NCBI GenBank assembly: GCA_900544135.1
Contig: UQTU01000004.1
Location: 1-64,000 of the forward strand
Direction of reading: 5' to 3'
Origin: an uncultured Collinsella sp.
GTDB lineage: Bacteria > Actinomycetota > Coriobacteriia > Coriobacteriales > Coriobacteriaceae
DNA: 64,000 nt
Position 1 is the stretch's first letter; every line of letters starts with the position of its first letter. The notes beneath the pieces were generated by a model, which saw only the letters and a list, made by a program, of their open reading frames with translations, was not told the origin of the DNA and ran no database searches. Positions 44,248 to 53,265 of this stretch are shown piece after piece. A program made the translations under genes and the position numbers.

Positions 44248-44487
44248 ATGAGTGACAACACCAAGCACCTCGCAAAGAAATGCGTTAAGGACGCGGCACC
44301 GTGTCTCGCGCTGTGCGTGGCCGGCGCAGCGGTCGGGCTGTTCGTCGTCCTGGGGCCGTTCGACGTGCTTCGAAGCGGCAGCTCTCTGCACGTTTGCATG
44401 GCCCTTGCCGGCGCCATGGCGACCGGCGGCGTGCTCGATCTGATCTTTTGGGTGTTTGACCCGTTTGGATGGAAGAACGAGGGGTAA
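44248..44487 (+). CDS. Small membrane protein, 79 aa
   Basis: Two hydrophobic segments (LALCVAGAAVGLFVVLGPF, residues about 20-38, and CMALAGAMATGGVLDLIFWVF, residues about 50-70) separated by a short loop. No recognised family. TAAGGAG lies 10 bases before ATG 44248. The short gap before it contains no other gene. It may share a transcript with the metallophosphoesterase genes 41 bases downstream. Confidence 0.65.
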   Translation: MSDNTKHLAKKCVKDAAPCLALCVAGAAVGLFVVLGPFDVLRSGSSLHVCMALAGAMATGGVLDLIFWVFDPFGWKNEG

Positions 44488-44527
44488 GCCCTAAGGGATG
44501 GATGCCCCGCAGCGTTAGGAGGTCCCT

Positions 44528-45166
44528 ATGATCTGGTTTACCAGCGATACTCACTTTGGACACGAGAACATGCTACGGCTCGCCGACAGGCCTTGGTCGA
44601 CTGTTGCACAGATGAACGACGACATGGTCGCGAGCGTTAATAGCAAAGTCGCCATGGACGACGAGCTTTACATTTTGGGTGACTTTAGCTTTAAGATGAC
44701 GATCCAAGAGGCCTACGAGCTGCGCAAAAGCATTGCATGCAAGCGCGTCCATCTGCTGCCCGGCAACCACGACAAAGACTGGACGCAGCCTGCGGTAGCG
44801 GATGCCTTTATCGTCGAGCCACCCATTTGCGTGCTCAAGATCGACCGCCAAAAAATCGTGCTGAGCCACTATCCCATGGCCGACTGGCAGAGTATGTCGC
44901 ACGGCAGCTGGCATCTTCACGGGCATATCCACAGCTGCGGCGGCGCGTACAACAGGTTCAACCTCAGGCAGGGGCTTTTGCGCTATGACGTGGGCGTGGA
45001 CGCCAACGGCTACGCCCCGGTGAGCCTGGAGGAGCTCAAGTCGTGGTTTGCGCAGGTCGACGAGCCGGCGCGTCGCGTTAAATGGCCGTGGTGGGTCAAC
45101 GCCACGGGCGACGAGCAGGTCGAGCGCGATCTCGAGGCCTATAAGAGGAAAGAGGTGATCCGATGA
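44528..45166 (+). CDS. Metallophosphoesterase
   Basis: A 212-aa calcineurin-like phosphoesterase. The metal-binding motifs are SDTHFGHENML, ILGDFSF, LLPGNHDKDW, LSHYPMADW and LHGHIHSCGG. It resembles short phosphoesterases found in phages and gut bacteria, of unknown substrate. AGGAGG precedes ATG 44528. Its stop overlaps the next metallophosphoesterase by four bases (ATGA), so the two are co-translated and may work together. Confidence 0.85.
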   Translation: MIWFTSDTHFGHENMLRLADRPWSTVAQMNDDMVASVNSKVAMDDELYILGDFSFKMTIQEAYELRKSIACKRVHLLPGNHDKDWTQPAVADAFIVEPPICVLKIDRQKIVLSHYPMADWQSMSHGSWHLHGHIHSCGGAYNRFNLRQGLLRYDVGVDANGYAPVSLEELKSWFAQVDEPARRVKWPWWVNATGDEQVERDLEAYKRKEVIR

Positions 45167-45888
45167 CGGTCTATGTGACAGGCGACATCCACGGTGGGCT
45201 TGACATGCAAAAGCTCCGCGACTGGGAGCTTGGGGATGGCCTGACGAGCGACGACTACCTCATCATCGCGGGGGACTTTGGCTTTCCGTGGGATTTCTCT
45301 GCCGAGGAGTGTGCTGACATCGCCTGGCTGGAGTCGCGCCCCTACACCGCGTTGTTCGTCGACGGCAACCACGAGCGCTTCGATCACTGGGCGGAGCGCC
45401 CCATGGAGATGTGGCGCGGCGGGTTCACACAGCGCCTATCGGACACCTCGTCCATTCGGCGCCTGACGCGCGGCGAGGTCTTTGAGCTCGACGGCTCAAC
45501 GATCTTTACCATGGGTGGCGCCACGAGCGTGGACAAGGAATACCGCATACCGTATTCGAGCTGGTGGCCGCAGGAGCTACCGGACGAGCGCAACTTTGAG
45601 GAGGCGCGGGCAAAGCTCGACAGCGTGGGTTGGAAGGTCGACTACGTGGTCACCCATACCTGCTCCACGCGCATGCTCTCGCCGACGCTCTACCCGGCGC
45701 CCGGCTGGAACTATCCCAGTGTCGATCGACTCACCGCGTTTTTTGATGAGCTGGAGGAGCGCCTGGACTACAAACGCTGGTACTACGGGCATTTCCATCG
45801 CGACGTCAACCCAGCCGAGCGCCACACCGTGCTCTACGACTGCATCGTTCGTCTAGGCGACGAACTCCAGCCCTGGGACGTTGCGTAG
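45163..45888 (+). CDS. Metallophosphoesterase, second of a pair
   Basis: A 241-aa calcineurin-like phosphoesterase with TGDIHGGLDM, IAGDFGFPW, DGNHERFDHW, VTHTC and YYGHFHRD as the ligand-bearing motifs. Different enough from its upstream partner not to be a recent duplicate. Substrate unknown; such proteins include diadenosine polyphosphate, RNA and protein phosphatases. Start fixed by the four-base overlap. Confidence 0.85.
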   Translation: MTVYVTGDIHGGLDMQKLRDWELGDGLTSDDYLIIAGDFGFPWDFSAEECADIAWLESRPYTALFVDGNHERFDHWAERPMEMWRGGFTQRLSDTSSIRRLTRGEVFELDGSTIFTMGGATSVDKEYRIPYSSWWPQELPDERNFEEARAKLDSVGWKVDYVVTHTCSTRMLSPTLYPAPGWNYPSVDRLTAFFDELEERLDYKRWYYGHFHRDVNPAERHTVLYDCIVRLGDELQPWDVA

Positions 45889-45926
45889 GGACGGGCATAG
45901 AGAGATCTTCATACGATGCCTTGGGC

Positions 45927-45970
45927 AGTTACCCTACATTTCAACAATAGCCATTATCTGTAGGGTAACT
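45927..45970. repeat. 12-bp perfect inverted repeat between convergent genes
   Basis: AGTTACCCTACA (45927-45938) and TGTAGGGTAACT (45959-45970) are perfectly complementary with 20 bases between. It lies in the 122-base gap between the phosphoesterase pair and the convergent GNAT toxin gene. It lacks a T-run, so an operator or non-canonical terminator are equally possible. Confidence 0.55.
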
Positions 45971-46010
45971 TGAGTCATGCTAGCGGCTGGAAGAGATGAT
46001 GCCTGTCAGT

Positions 46011-46490
46011 CTAGAGTTTCAACGCCATTCGGTTGGTGCCAGGTAGGGTGGTGAAGCCAAAATGCGCATAGAATGCTGCCGCCTCGTCATCTACTGGGTC
46101 GACAATCAAAGCTCGTGCGCCTGCCAAGGCAGATATTTTCAAAGCATTTTCAATGGCATCTTTGAGCAGCGATGCTCCCAGACCAAGTCCCTTGAATTTC
46201 TCATCGACTCCCATCATCCCAAGCAGGACTGCGGGAACTTGGGAGGGTGAATTACGCACGAACCATCCCCCGTCAACATTTTCACGAGCTACGGAGTGCG
46301 TGCACAGCGTATAAAACCCAGCGACAGCGCCATCACAATATGACGCGTATATAACCGCGGACCCTCTTCTTCGCGCTGAGGCTGATCTGTTTTTGGCCCA
46401 TCCATCGACGAGAGTGTTTCCACAGTGGAATGCCTCGATGCCTTGACCAACAGGGAGTTGAACAGGCTTGGTAAACGCGCTCATTCCCAA
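46011..46490 (-). CDS. GNAT-family toxin (TacT-like)
   Basis: A 159-aa GNAT acetyltransferase of the type II toxin family that acetylates the amino group of charged tRNAs and stops translation. Typical features are FHCGNTLVDGWAKN near the N-terminus, VPAVLLGMMGVDEKFKGLGLGASLLKDA (acetyl-CoA loop) and DDEAAAFYAHFGFTTLPG. It overlaps its antitoxin gene by 10 bases. In TacT-like systems the DUF1778 partner binds and blocks it. Confidence 0.9.
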   Translation of the reverse strand: MGMSAFTKPVQLPVGQGIEAFHCGNTLVDGWAKNRSASARRRGSAVIYASYCDGAVAGFYTLCTHSVARENVDGGWFVRNSPSQVPAVLLGMMGVDEKFKGLGLGASLLKDAIENALKISALAGARALIVDPVDDEAAAFYAHFGFTTLPGTNRMALKL

Positions 46491-46747
46491 ACCGCTTTAC
46501 GGTCAAGCAGCGCTTTTGCGGCTTCAGGCATGGGGGAGTCGAGCATTTCACAAAATGCATCGAACCCATCGGGAGAAAGATAAGTTGTTGACGCCTCGGC
46601 GATGTCGCGTGCGGAGCTCTCGTCAAGGTGCGCCGTGGCCCATTGGGTGAGGGTCTGCCCGCGCAAGGCGGCGGCGCGCTCGTAAGTGAGGCGTTGACGT
46701 TCGGTTAGCCTTAGATCCATGCGGCGTTGTTTCTCAATAGTTGGCAT
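46481..46747 (-). CDS. DUF1778 ribbon-helix-helix antitoxin (TacA-like)
   Basis: An 88-aa antitoxin. The N-terminal RHH (RRMDLRLTERQRLTYERAA followed by GQTLTQWATAHL) binds DNA and the C-terminal part (SPDGFDAFCEMLDSPMPEAA) wraps the GNAT toxin. AGGAGG (complement of 46755-46760) precedes the start. The promoter at 46768-46796 contains the operator. Confidence 0.9.
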   Translation of the reverse strand: MPTIEKQRRMDLRLTERQRLTYERAAALRGQTLTQWATAHLDESSARDIAEASTTYLSPDGFDAFCEMLDSPMPEAAKALLDRKAVWE

Positions 46748-46767
46748 AACAAAACCTCCTCGGCATT

Positions 46768-46796
46768 ATTGTACGGAATTATTCCGTACATAACAA
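46768..46796 (-). promoter_or_regulatory. TacAT-like promoter with internal palindromic operator
   Basis: On the minus strand, TTGTTA (46791-46796) and TACAAT (46768-46773) are separated by exactly 17 bases. TGTACGGAAT and ATTCCGTACA (46770-46779 and 46781-46790) form a perfect 10-bp inverted repeat with one central base, filling the spacer and touching the -10 box. This is the expected site for autorepression by the RHH antitoxin. Confidence 0.85.
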
Positions 46797-46862
46797 GACG
46801 CAGAATAAGACGCTCGTCGAAAAAAGGCCGGAGACGGGAGATGCCATTAGTTGACGAGCTCT

Positions 46863-47882
46863 TTACAGCGAAAGGTCTCCATTCATAACGATGTTCTCCC
46901 TGTGCGCGCGGATGACGTCCCAGCTAAAGTGCTCGACCAGTTGCTCGGCAGAGCGCGGTGTGGTGTCCGGTGCGATGCCCGTTTGCCCAGCGAGCCAGCC
47001 CAGTAGTGCCTCGGGTGTGCCAAAGCGGGCGCGGAGCTCGCCCAGGTCCAGATCGCGATCGCGTTTGGAAAGGCGGCGGCCATCCGGCGACATGAGCAGC
47101 GGAATGTGCGCATAGTGCGGCGTGGGAAGTCCCAGCAGATGCTGCAGGTAGATTTGGCGCGGCGTGGAGCCCAGCAGGTCGCATCCGCGCACGACCTCGG
47201 TGACGCCCATGGCGGCGTCGTCGACCACCACGGCCAGCTGGTAGGCAAACACGCCGTCGCTGCGGCGTACCAAAAAGTCGCCGCATTCGGTGGCGAGTGC
47301 TTCGCATTGGGCACCATACGTGCGGTCCACGAATTCGACCACATCGTCTGCGAGGTCGTCGACGGCGGGCACGCGCAGGCGCGTGGCCGGAGCGCGCAGA
47401 ACGCTGCGGCGGGCAACCTCCTCGGCAGAAAGGCCTCGGCAGGCGCCGCGATAGATAGGCGTGCCGTCGCTGGCATGCGGCGCGCTTGCGGCGTGGAGCT
47501 CGGCACGTGTGCAAAAGCAGGGGTAGGTGAGGCCGGCGTCTTGCAGCTGGTGCAGGGCGTCCTCGTACAAGTCCAGGCGATCGTGCTGGTAGTAGGGGCC
47601 TTCGTCCCACTCAAGCCCCAGCCAGGCCAGGTCGTCAATCAGTTGAGCAGCAAGTTCCGGACGCTTGCAGCGATCGTCCAGGTCCTCGATGCGCAGTACG
47701 ATGCGGCCGCCCTGGCTGCGGGCCGAAAGCCACGCGCACAGGCAACTGAACACGTTGCCCAGGTGCATGCGGCCCGAGGGCGACGGGGCAAAGCGACCCA
47801 CGACGGGCGTGGGAGCGGGAGAGGAGGTCGTCGTTGGCGCGTCCGCGGCGGGCGCTGCTATGTTGCGTGCGTTGATATCCAT
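46863..47882 (-). CDS. gluQ: Glutamyl-Q tRNA(Asp) synthetase
   Basis: A 339-aa truncated GluRS paralogue that attaches glutamate to queuosine in tRNA-Asp, a modification enzyme rather than a translation aaRS. The class I motif is FAPSPSGRMHLGN, the KMSKS-like loop is RRLSKRDRD, and the zinc site is CFCTRAEL with YRGAC. It lacks an anticodon-binding domain, as expected. ATG 47882 is chosen because upstream residues are not family-like. The first 25 residues are an Ala/Thr/Pro-rich extension. Confidence 0.92.
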   Translation of the reverse strand: MDINARNIAAPAADAPTTTSSPAPTPVVGRFAPSPSGRMHLGNVFSCLCAWLSARSQGGRIVLRIEDLDDRCKRPELAAQLIDDLAWLGLEWDEGPYYQHDRLDLYEDALHQLQDAGLTYPCFCTRAELHAASAPHASDGTPIYRGACRGLSAEEVARRSVLRAPATRLRVPAVDDLADDVVEFVDRTYGAQCEALATECGDFLVRRSDGVFAYQLAVVVDDAAMGVTEVVRGCDLLGSTPRQIYLQHLLGLPTPHYAHIPLLMSPDGRRLSKRDRDLDLGELRARFGTPEALLGWLAGQTGIAPDTTPRSAEQLVEHFSWDVIRAHRENIVMNGDLSL

Positions 47883-48391
47883 GCGGACGAGTATAGCGCG
47901 GGACACGGTAGGGAAGGCGTTGCCGTGGCTCGCAAGTTGGCGGCGCTGCGCATTGCGCACGGCGGGTTTGCGGCTCAACGTCTCGATCGCCGCGCACTGA
48001 CTCAGCCTCACAAACGACAGAAACCCCGGCAGCTCTTCGCAACTGCCGGGGTTTCCGCGGAAAAGGGGGACATGATCCTCGAGCGAACGGCAAAGGGGCA
48101 AACCGTTTTCGCTCAACTGCTTTATGCCCCTCGGCTGGCGGCTCAATCAGCGCATGCCGCGCCCACACAAAGCCGCTACACCTGTGACGGAGCTGTGAAG
48201 TGGTATCTATCGTTGGTGCAGGCCATGCCAAGGAGTGTCCCAAACTGCCGGCAGATAAGGAACGTCCCTAAGTGCCAGGCTCGGGTGGGACTTTTGTCCC
48301 ATTTGGCGCTCCGGTCGCCTAGATATTCGTCATGTGTGCCCGTAAACGTGGGACAATGGCGCTGTTGGTATCACAGACAAAGGATGTGCCT
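47883..48391. other. Intergenic region with hairpins, between gluQ and DUF2207 gene
   Basis: No gene is seen. A perfect 13-bp stem GAAACCCCGGCAG / CTGCCGGGGTTTC (48020-48032 with 48043-48055) and a smaller one, TGGGAC / GTCCCA (48286-48291 with 48296-48301), are present. GGAAC(A/G)TCCCTAA at about 48260 recurs at about 50432 on the other side of the DUF2207 gene, so degenerate repeats flank that gene. Confidence 0.5.
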
Positions 48392-50335
48392 ATGAACGCC
48401 CCCGTTGCCAAGACCTGTCGGCAGCGCCGCCTATTCGCGCGATTTGCTTCCGTCTGCGCGCTCGTCGCGCTTGCGTTGTTGCTGCTGCCTGCCGCCGCGC
48501 ACGCCGACGGCTACTCCATGAGCCAAACCTACATCGGCGCCACGGTCGAGGCCGATGGCTCGTTGACCGTTGTCGAGGGACGCCAGTTCGATTTCGATGA
48601 CGACATCAACGGCGTGTTTTGGGAGATCGATGCGGGCACCAACCAGCAGGGCGGCGCGGCGGGTGTCGACGTGCTGAGCGTCGAGGAAGACGATGCCGCG
48701 TTTAACAGGGTCGACTATGCAAACAAAGGCGACAGCGGCGTCTATACGGTCGAGCAGACCGGTGACGGCGTAAGGATTAAGGTGTTCAGCCCCCACGAGA
48801 GCGGCGACCGCGCGATCTATTACGTGAGCTACACCATGACCGGTGCGGTCATGAACTGGGCCGATACCGCCGAGCTCTACTGGAAGTTTGTGGGCGACGG
48901 CTGGTCCGCGGACTCCGATGACGTTGAGATGGAAGTGTACTTCGCAAATGCCGCTGCCGGGACGGCGGCCGTCAAGGGCGATAACTTCCGCGCATGGGGC
49001 CACGGCCCGCTGACGGGCGATGTATCGCTCGATGCGGACGAACCCATGGTCACCTATACCATTCCCTGCGTGCATCAGGGCGAATTCGCCGAGGCACGCA
49101 TCGCCTTCCCTAGCGACTGGGTGCCGCAGCTTGCCGCTTCGGGCGAAGAGCGCATGTCAACGATCCTGAGCGAAGAGAAGGAATGGGCCGACGAAGCTAA
49201 CGCCCGCCGCGCTCACGCTCGCATGATTGCCAATGCACTTGCCGTGCTAAGTGTTGTTGCGGCGGTGGTCTTTACCGGCACAATCGTTATGCTCAAGCTG
49301 CGCAAGCGCAAGCCCAAGCCGCTTTTCCAGGACGAATATTTCCGCGATGTGCCTTCGGCCGACCATCCCGCCGTGCTTTCGGCCCTCATGAGCTGGAACG
49401 AGGTGCCCGACCAGGCATATATCGCCACGCTCATGAAGCTCACTGACGACCGTGTGATCAAGCTGGAGCAGGCGACCGTGACCAAGGCCAAGAAGGGTCT
49501 GTTGGGGCGTGAAAAAGAAGAGCAGACGTATCGCGTGACGGTGAGTGATGCGGGCTGGAAGTCGGCCAAGGGCATTGACCACATGGTGCTCAAGGTCTTC
49601 TTTGCCGGTGCTAAGCCTGACGAGAACGGTGACCGTTCGCGCACGTTCGACGAGCTGCAGCACTACGTCAAGCAGCACGCTACACCCGTGGGTGATAAGC
49701 TCGAGGACTATCAGAACACCGTTAAGGGCAAGCTGGCCGATAGCGAGTACGTTGCCTCGGACGGCATTGTTGCAATGGTGTTTTGCCTGGTTCTTGGTAT
49801 CCTGATTGCCTTTGTTCCCGTGGGATCCATTTTCTTTACCGATGGCGCACAGGCGAACATCACCGCCGCGGTTATCTCGGTGCCGATTGCGCTGGTGGGT
49901 ATCGGCGTGGGCCTTACGTTTCGCCGCTTTACGCCGGAGGGCGCCGAGGTGGCGGCTCGCTGCAAGGCACTTAAGCATTGGCTCGAGGACTTCACTCGTC
50001 TAAAGGAAGCCGTCCCGGGCGATCTGGTGCTGTGGAACAAGCTGCTGGTGATGGGCGTGGCGCTGGGTGTTTCCAAGGAAGTGCTGCGTCAGCTTGCCGA
50101 GGCCGTGCCGCCCGAGGTGCGCGAGGCCGACGGCTTCTATGACAATTATCCCTGCTACTGGTGGTACTACCATCATTACGGTATCGAGTCTCCGCTCGAT
50201 TCGTTCGATGACGTGTATCACGAGAGCATCCGTGAGCTGGCGTCGAGCTCCGACAGCTCGGGCGGCGGCGGAGGCGGCGGCTTCTCTGGCGGCGGAGGCG
50301 GCGGCGTCGGCGGAGGCGGCGGCGGAACGTTCTAG
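48392..50335 (+). CDS. DUF2207 domain membrane protein
   Basis: A 647-aa protein. A signal peptide (FARFASVCALVALALLLLPAAAHA) is followed by a large extracytoplasmic DUF2207 domain (SMSQTYIGATVEADGSLTVV; FDDDINGVFWEI), a membrane segment (ALAVLSVVAAVVFTGTIVML, near residue 290), a cytoplasmic region, two more hydrophobic segments near residues 460-510 (MVFCLVLGILIAFVPVG; ITAAVISVPIALVGIGVG) and a C-terminal Gly/Ser low-complexity tail (GGGGGGFSGGGGGG). This layout is standard for the family, whose function is unknown. ATG 48392 has AAAGGA upstream. Confidence 0.88.
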   Translation: MNAPVAKTCRQRRLFARFASVCALVALALLLLPAAAHADGYSMSQTYIGATVEADGSLTVVEGRQFDFDDDINGVFWEIDAGTNQQGGAAGVDVLSVEEDDAAFNRVDYANKGDSGVYTVEQTGDGVRIKVFSPHESGDRAIYYVSYTMTGAVMNWADTAELYWKFVGDGWSADSDDVEMEVYFANAAAGTAAVKGDNFRAWGHGPLTGDVSLDADEPMVTYTIPCVHQGEFAEARIAFPSDWVPQLAASGEERMSTILSEEKEWADEANARRAHARMIANALAVLSVVAAVVFTGTIVMLKLRKRKPKPLFQDEYFRDVPSADHPAVLSALMSWNEVPDQAYIATLMKLTDDRVIKLEQATVTKAKKGLLGREKEEQTYRVTVSDAGWKSAKGIDHMVLKVFFAGAKPDENGDRSRTFDELQHYVKQHATPVGDKLEDYQNTVKGKLADSEYVASDGIVAMVFCLVLGILIAFVPVGSIFFTDGAQANITAAVISVPIALVGIGVGLTFRRFTPEGAEVAARCKALKHWLEDFTRLKEAVPGDLVLWNKLLVMGVALGVSKEVLRQLAEAVPPEVREADGFYDNYPCYWWYYHHYGIESPLDSFDDVYHESIRELASSSDSSGGGGGGGFSGGGGGGVGGGGGGTF

Positions 50336-50350
50336 CGCGCTCTGATTTTT

Positions 50351-50395
50351 GGGATGGATCTTCTCCGGCGACTGCCGACGGATCCATCCCATTTT
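50351..50395 (+). terminator. Terminator after DUF2207 gene
   Basis: GGGATGGATC (50351-50360) pairs with GATCCATCCC (50381-50390), with inner CCGGC/GCCG pairing, then ATTTT. Confidence 0.8.
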
Positions 50396-50473
50396 CATGC
50401 GCTACCTACGAAGGCTGTCCCCAACGACTAATCACTGGGAACATCCCTAAATGACTAGGTATGGCTGCTGGGT

Positions 50474-51115
50474 TTAGGCTGTTAGGTCGAGTTCGTAGAG
50501 AAAGCTTTCGCGCGGCATGTCGTGACGACGCTCTTCGCGGTTGGCGCGGTGCGTGGCCGTGCGCTTAAAGCCGTGCAACTCGTAGAACTTCCACGAGCAG
50601 TTGGAGTCGGTGTACAGGTGCGCCCTTGTCGCCCCGCGCGAGGACAGGTACGAGACCGCGGCATCGAGCAACACTGAGCCTACACCCAGGCCGTGGACAT
50701 CGGGATCGACGGCGAGCAGCGTGACTTCGTTGTCGTGCGGCAACGGGCTGCTCTCGAGCAGGCGGTTGTTGGTTCGGATGGTTGCGCGCACAAACGAGAG
50801 ATACTCGGCGCAGACATCGGGCTCCAGCTCGCGCATCTGCGAAAGCAGCGCGCGTTCGGTATCCATCCAATGTTCCTTAACGGTGGCGCCGGAGCTCTGT
50901 CCCGCACGCGCGAGCGAAATGCCACGCGCCTGACCGTCGATTACGGCAACCTGCGAAAACGTCGATGACGAAAGGCAATAGGCGAGGTCGCACGCGGCCT
51001 CAAGGCGGTTGTACTCATCGTTATCCGAATTGTTATGCCAAAGCTGCTGCAGAATCAGCGCGATGGCGTCGAAGTCTTCGGTATCAAACGGTCGGTAGAG
51101 AACCCGCGAGACCAT
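50474..51115 (-). CDS. GNAT family N-acetyltransferase
   Basis: A 213-aa acetyltransferase. The GNAT acetyl-CoA site is TLLAVDPDVHGLGVGSVLLDAAVSYLSSRG, followed by HLYTDSNCSWKFYELHGFKR. The N-terminal half (VLYRPFDTEDFDAIALILQQLW) is the acceptor side. Substrate unknown. It is divergent from purH across a 265-base gap. It resembles stand-alone acetyltransferases and has no antitoxin partner, unlike the gene at 46011. Confidence 0.85.
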   Translation of the reverse strand: MVSRVLYRPFDTEDFDAIALILQQLWHNNSDNDEYNRLEAACDLAYCLSSSTFSQVAVIDGQARGISLARAGQSSGATVKEHWMDTERALLSQMRELEPDVCAEYLSFVRATIRTNNRLLESSPLPHDNEVTLLAVDPDVHGLGVGSVLLDAAVSYLSSRGATRAHLYTDSNCSWKFYELHGFKRTATHRANREERRHDMPRESFLYELDLTA

Positions 51116-51284
51116 GGTGCCTCTTTCTTTTGCGGATGCATATCGAGCACAGTTCTACCACGCTATTGGCATCTAATTATGGTGCCCCTGTGTTCCATGA
51201 ACTCACCGTGCCCATCCCCTCCGCGAGCAAACTTTTTCTGCACATGCGCCCGTTGCGGGGTGCATCGATGCGCTCGATGCGCTA

Positions 51285-51306
51285 CATTGAATCAGTATTT
51301 TCAATG
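51285..51306. promoter_or_regulatory. Small palindrome upstream of purH
   Basis: CATTGAA (51285-51291) and TTCAATG (51300-51306) are perfect inverted repeats 75 bases before purH. A purine-responsive operator is possible but not shown. Confidence 0.3.
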
Positions 51307-51380
51307 CCGCTGCGCGAGCGCTGCAGATCGACGTATCACCGACTCACAGAGCACGGCGGCGTACCAGACAGGAGGACTGC

Positions 51381-52988
51381 ATGGGATCTGATGTGAAGAT
51401 CGCACGCGCGTTGATCTCGGTTACCGATAAGACGGGTGTCGTCGATTTCGCACGGACGCTGGTCGATGACTTTGGCGTCGAGATCATCTCTACGGGCGGC
51501 ACGGCTCGTGCCATCGAGGACGCGGGCGTTCCCGTAACCCCCATCGAGGAGTTCACGGGCTATCCCGAGATGATGGACGGCCGCGTTAAGACCCTGCACC
51601 CCAAGGTTCACGGCGCGCTGCTGGCCCGCCGCGATTCCGAGCAGCACATGCAGGAGGCCGCTCAGCACGGCATTAAGCTGATCGACCTGGTCGTCGTCAA
51701 CCTGTACGAGTTCGAGAAGACCGTCGCCAACCCCGAGGTCACCTTCGCGGACGCCATCGAGCACATCGACATCGGTGGCCCCTCCATGCTGCGCTCTGCT
51801 GCCAAGAACGCCTCGAGCGTTACCGTCATCTCCGACCCGGCCGACTATGATGCCGTCCTGGCCGAGATGCGCGAGACCGGTGGCTGCACCACGCTTTCCA
51901 CTCGTCGTCGCCTGCAGGTGAAGGTCTACCAGACCACCGCCGCCTACGACACGGCTATCTCCCGTTGGCTTGCCGCCCAGGCAAGCGACGTGGCGGACAC
52001 CTCTGCCAAGCTCGAGATCTCGCTGGAGAAGGTCGACGACCTGCGCTATGGCGAGAACCCGCAGCAGAAGGCTACGGTCTACCGCTTTGCCGATGGCTGC
52101 GAGAACACCGCGAGCTCGCAGTTCCCGCTCGTGGGCTCCGAGCAGATCCAGGGCAAGCCGCTCAGCTACAACAACTATCTGGATGCCGACGCCGCTTGGA
52201 ACCTGGTCCGCGAGTTCGACGAGCCGGCCTGCGTGATCCTCAAGCATCAGAACCCCTGCGGCTCCGCCGTGGCCGAGGACATCACGGCCGCCTACGACCG
52301 CGCCTTCGCCTGCGATCCCAAGAGCGCCTTCGGCGGCATCATCGCCTGCAACCGCGAGGTTCCCTATGAGCTGGTTGAGCACTTTGCCGATCAGAACAAG
52401 CAGTTCGTCGAGGTTATCATCGCTCCGAGCTACACTGCCGAGGCGCTCGAGCGCATGGCCAAGCGCCCCAACCTGCGCGTGCTGGCCACCGGCGGCGTGG
52501 ACCACGGCGCCCAGGTGGAGCTGCGCTCCGTCGACGGCGGCATGCTGGTGCAGGAAGTCGACCACGTGACCGAGGATCCCGCGACCTTCACGTTCCCCAC
52601 CGACCGCAAGCCCACCGACGCCGAGATGGCCGAGCTCGAGTTTGCCTGGAAGGTCTGCAAGGGCGTCAAGTCCAACGCCATCCTGGTCTCCAAGGGTAAG
52701 GCCGGCATTGGCATGGGCCCGGGTCAGCCCAACCGCGTTGACTCTGCACTGCTTGCCTGCGAGCGCGCCGAGAACTTCTGCGAGCGCGAGGGCGTGGAGA
52801 AGGGCGGCTTTGCCTGTGCAAGCGACGCGTTCTTCCCGTTCCGCGACAACGTCGACGTGCTTGCCGCGCACGGCGTGACCTGCATCATCCAGCCCGGCGG
52901 CTCCAAGCGCGACGACGAGAGCATCCAGGCCTGCAATGAGCACAATATTGCTATGGTCTTCACGGGGGCCCGCCACTTCCGCCACTAA
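51381..52988 (+). CDS. purH: Bifunctional AICAR transformylase / IMP cyclohydrolase
   Basis: A 535-aa enzyme for the last two steps of IMP synthesis. The N-terminal cyclohydrolase (residues 1-200) has ISVTDKTGVVDFARTLV, ISTGGTARAIEDAGV, HPKVHGALLARRD and DIGGPSMLRSAAKN. The transformylase part shows RYGENPQQKATVY, LKHQNPCGSAVAEDI, KSAFGGIIACNREV, KGVKSNAILVSKG and the end motif FTGARHFRH. It also recycles the AICAR made by HisF. GGAGG precedes ATG 51381. Strong codon bias. Confidence 0.97.
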   Translation: MGSDVKIARALISVTDKTGVVDFARTLVDDFGVEIISTGGTARAIEDAGVPVTPIEEFTGYPEMMDGRVKTLHPKVHGALLARRDSEQHMQEAAQHGIKLIDLVVVNLYEFEKTVANPEVTFADAIEHIDIGGPSMLRSAAKNASSVTVISDPADYDAVLAEMRETGGCTTLSTRRRLQVKVYQTTAAYDTAISRWLAAQASDVADTSAKLEISLEKVDDLRYGENPQQKATVYRFADGCENTASSQFPLVGSEQIQGKPLSYNNYLDADAAWNLVREFDEPACVILKHQNPCGSAVAEDITAAYDRAFACDPKSAFGGIIACNREVPYELVEHFADQNKQFVEVIIAPSYTAEALERMAKRPNLRVLATGGVDHGAQVELRSVDGGMLVQEVDHVTEDPATFTFPTDRKPTDAEMAELEFAWKVCKGVKSNAILVSKGKAGIGMGPGQPNRVDSALLACERAENFCEREGVEKGGFACASDAFFPFRDNVDVLAAHGVTCIIQPGGSKRDDESIQACNEHNIAMVFTGARHFRH

Positions 52989-52993
52989 TATCG

Positions 52994-53021
52994 TTACGCG
53001 GTTTTACCAAACCGCGTAACT
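52994..53021 (+). terminator. Hairpin after purH
   Basis: GTTACGCGGTTT (52994-53005) pairs perfectly with AAACCGCGTAAC (53010-53021) around TACC. No T-run follows, so termination may be weak or need a factor. Confidence 0.6.
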
Positions 53022-53034
53022 GCTCGACGGTGCG

Positions 53035-53133
53035 CCGGCCCCAAGCACCTCGTCTCGCCGCTCAAACCGTCGCTCGCGTACAGAAGTACGCGTCGCTCCT
53101 CTTTCGCGGCGACCTGAGGCACTTGGTGCCGGC
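53035..53133. repeat. Long nested inverted repeat (family A), copy 2
   Basis: A 99-bp imperfect palindrome. GCCGGC at both ends, CCAAG / CTTGG, CGCCGC / GCGGCG blocks, and a central GCGTACAGAAGTACGC (53076-53091). The core matches the copy between hisF and hisI. Confidence 0.7.
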
Positions 53134-53265
53134 TCGCTGACTTGTGCTCCACCAGTGGTATTGGCTCGACCCGAACTAAAGCTATCCATTGCCGTCCGTG
53201 CCGGTTGGTGCGGGCGGCTTTTTTGGGTATAACGGTGCGGTGTATGTTTTTGAGAAAGGTTGGAT

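Noticed and set aside
51116..51380. Purine riboswitch before purH
   Set aside because: No conserved three-way-junction sequence could be found; only short palindromes are present.
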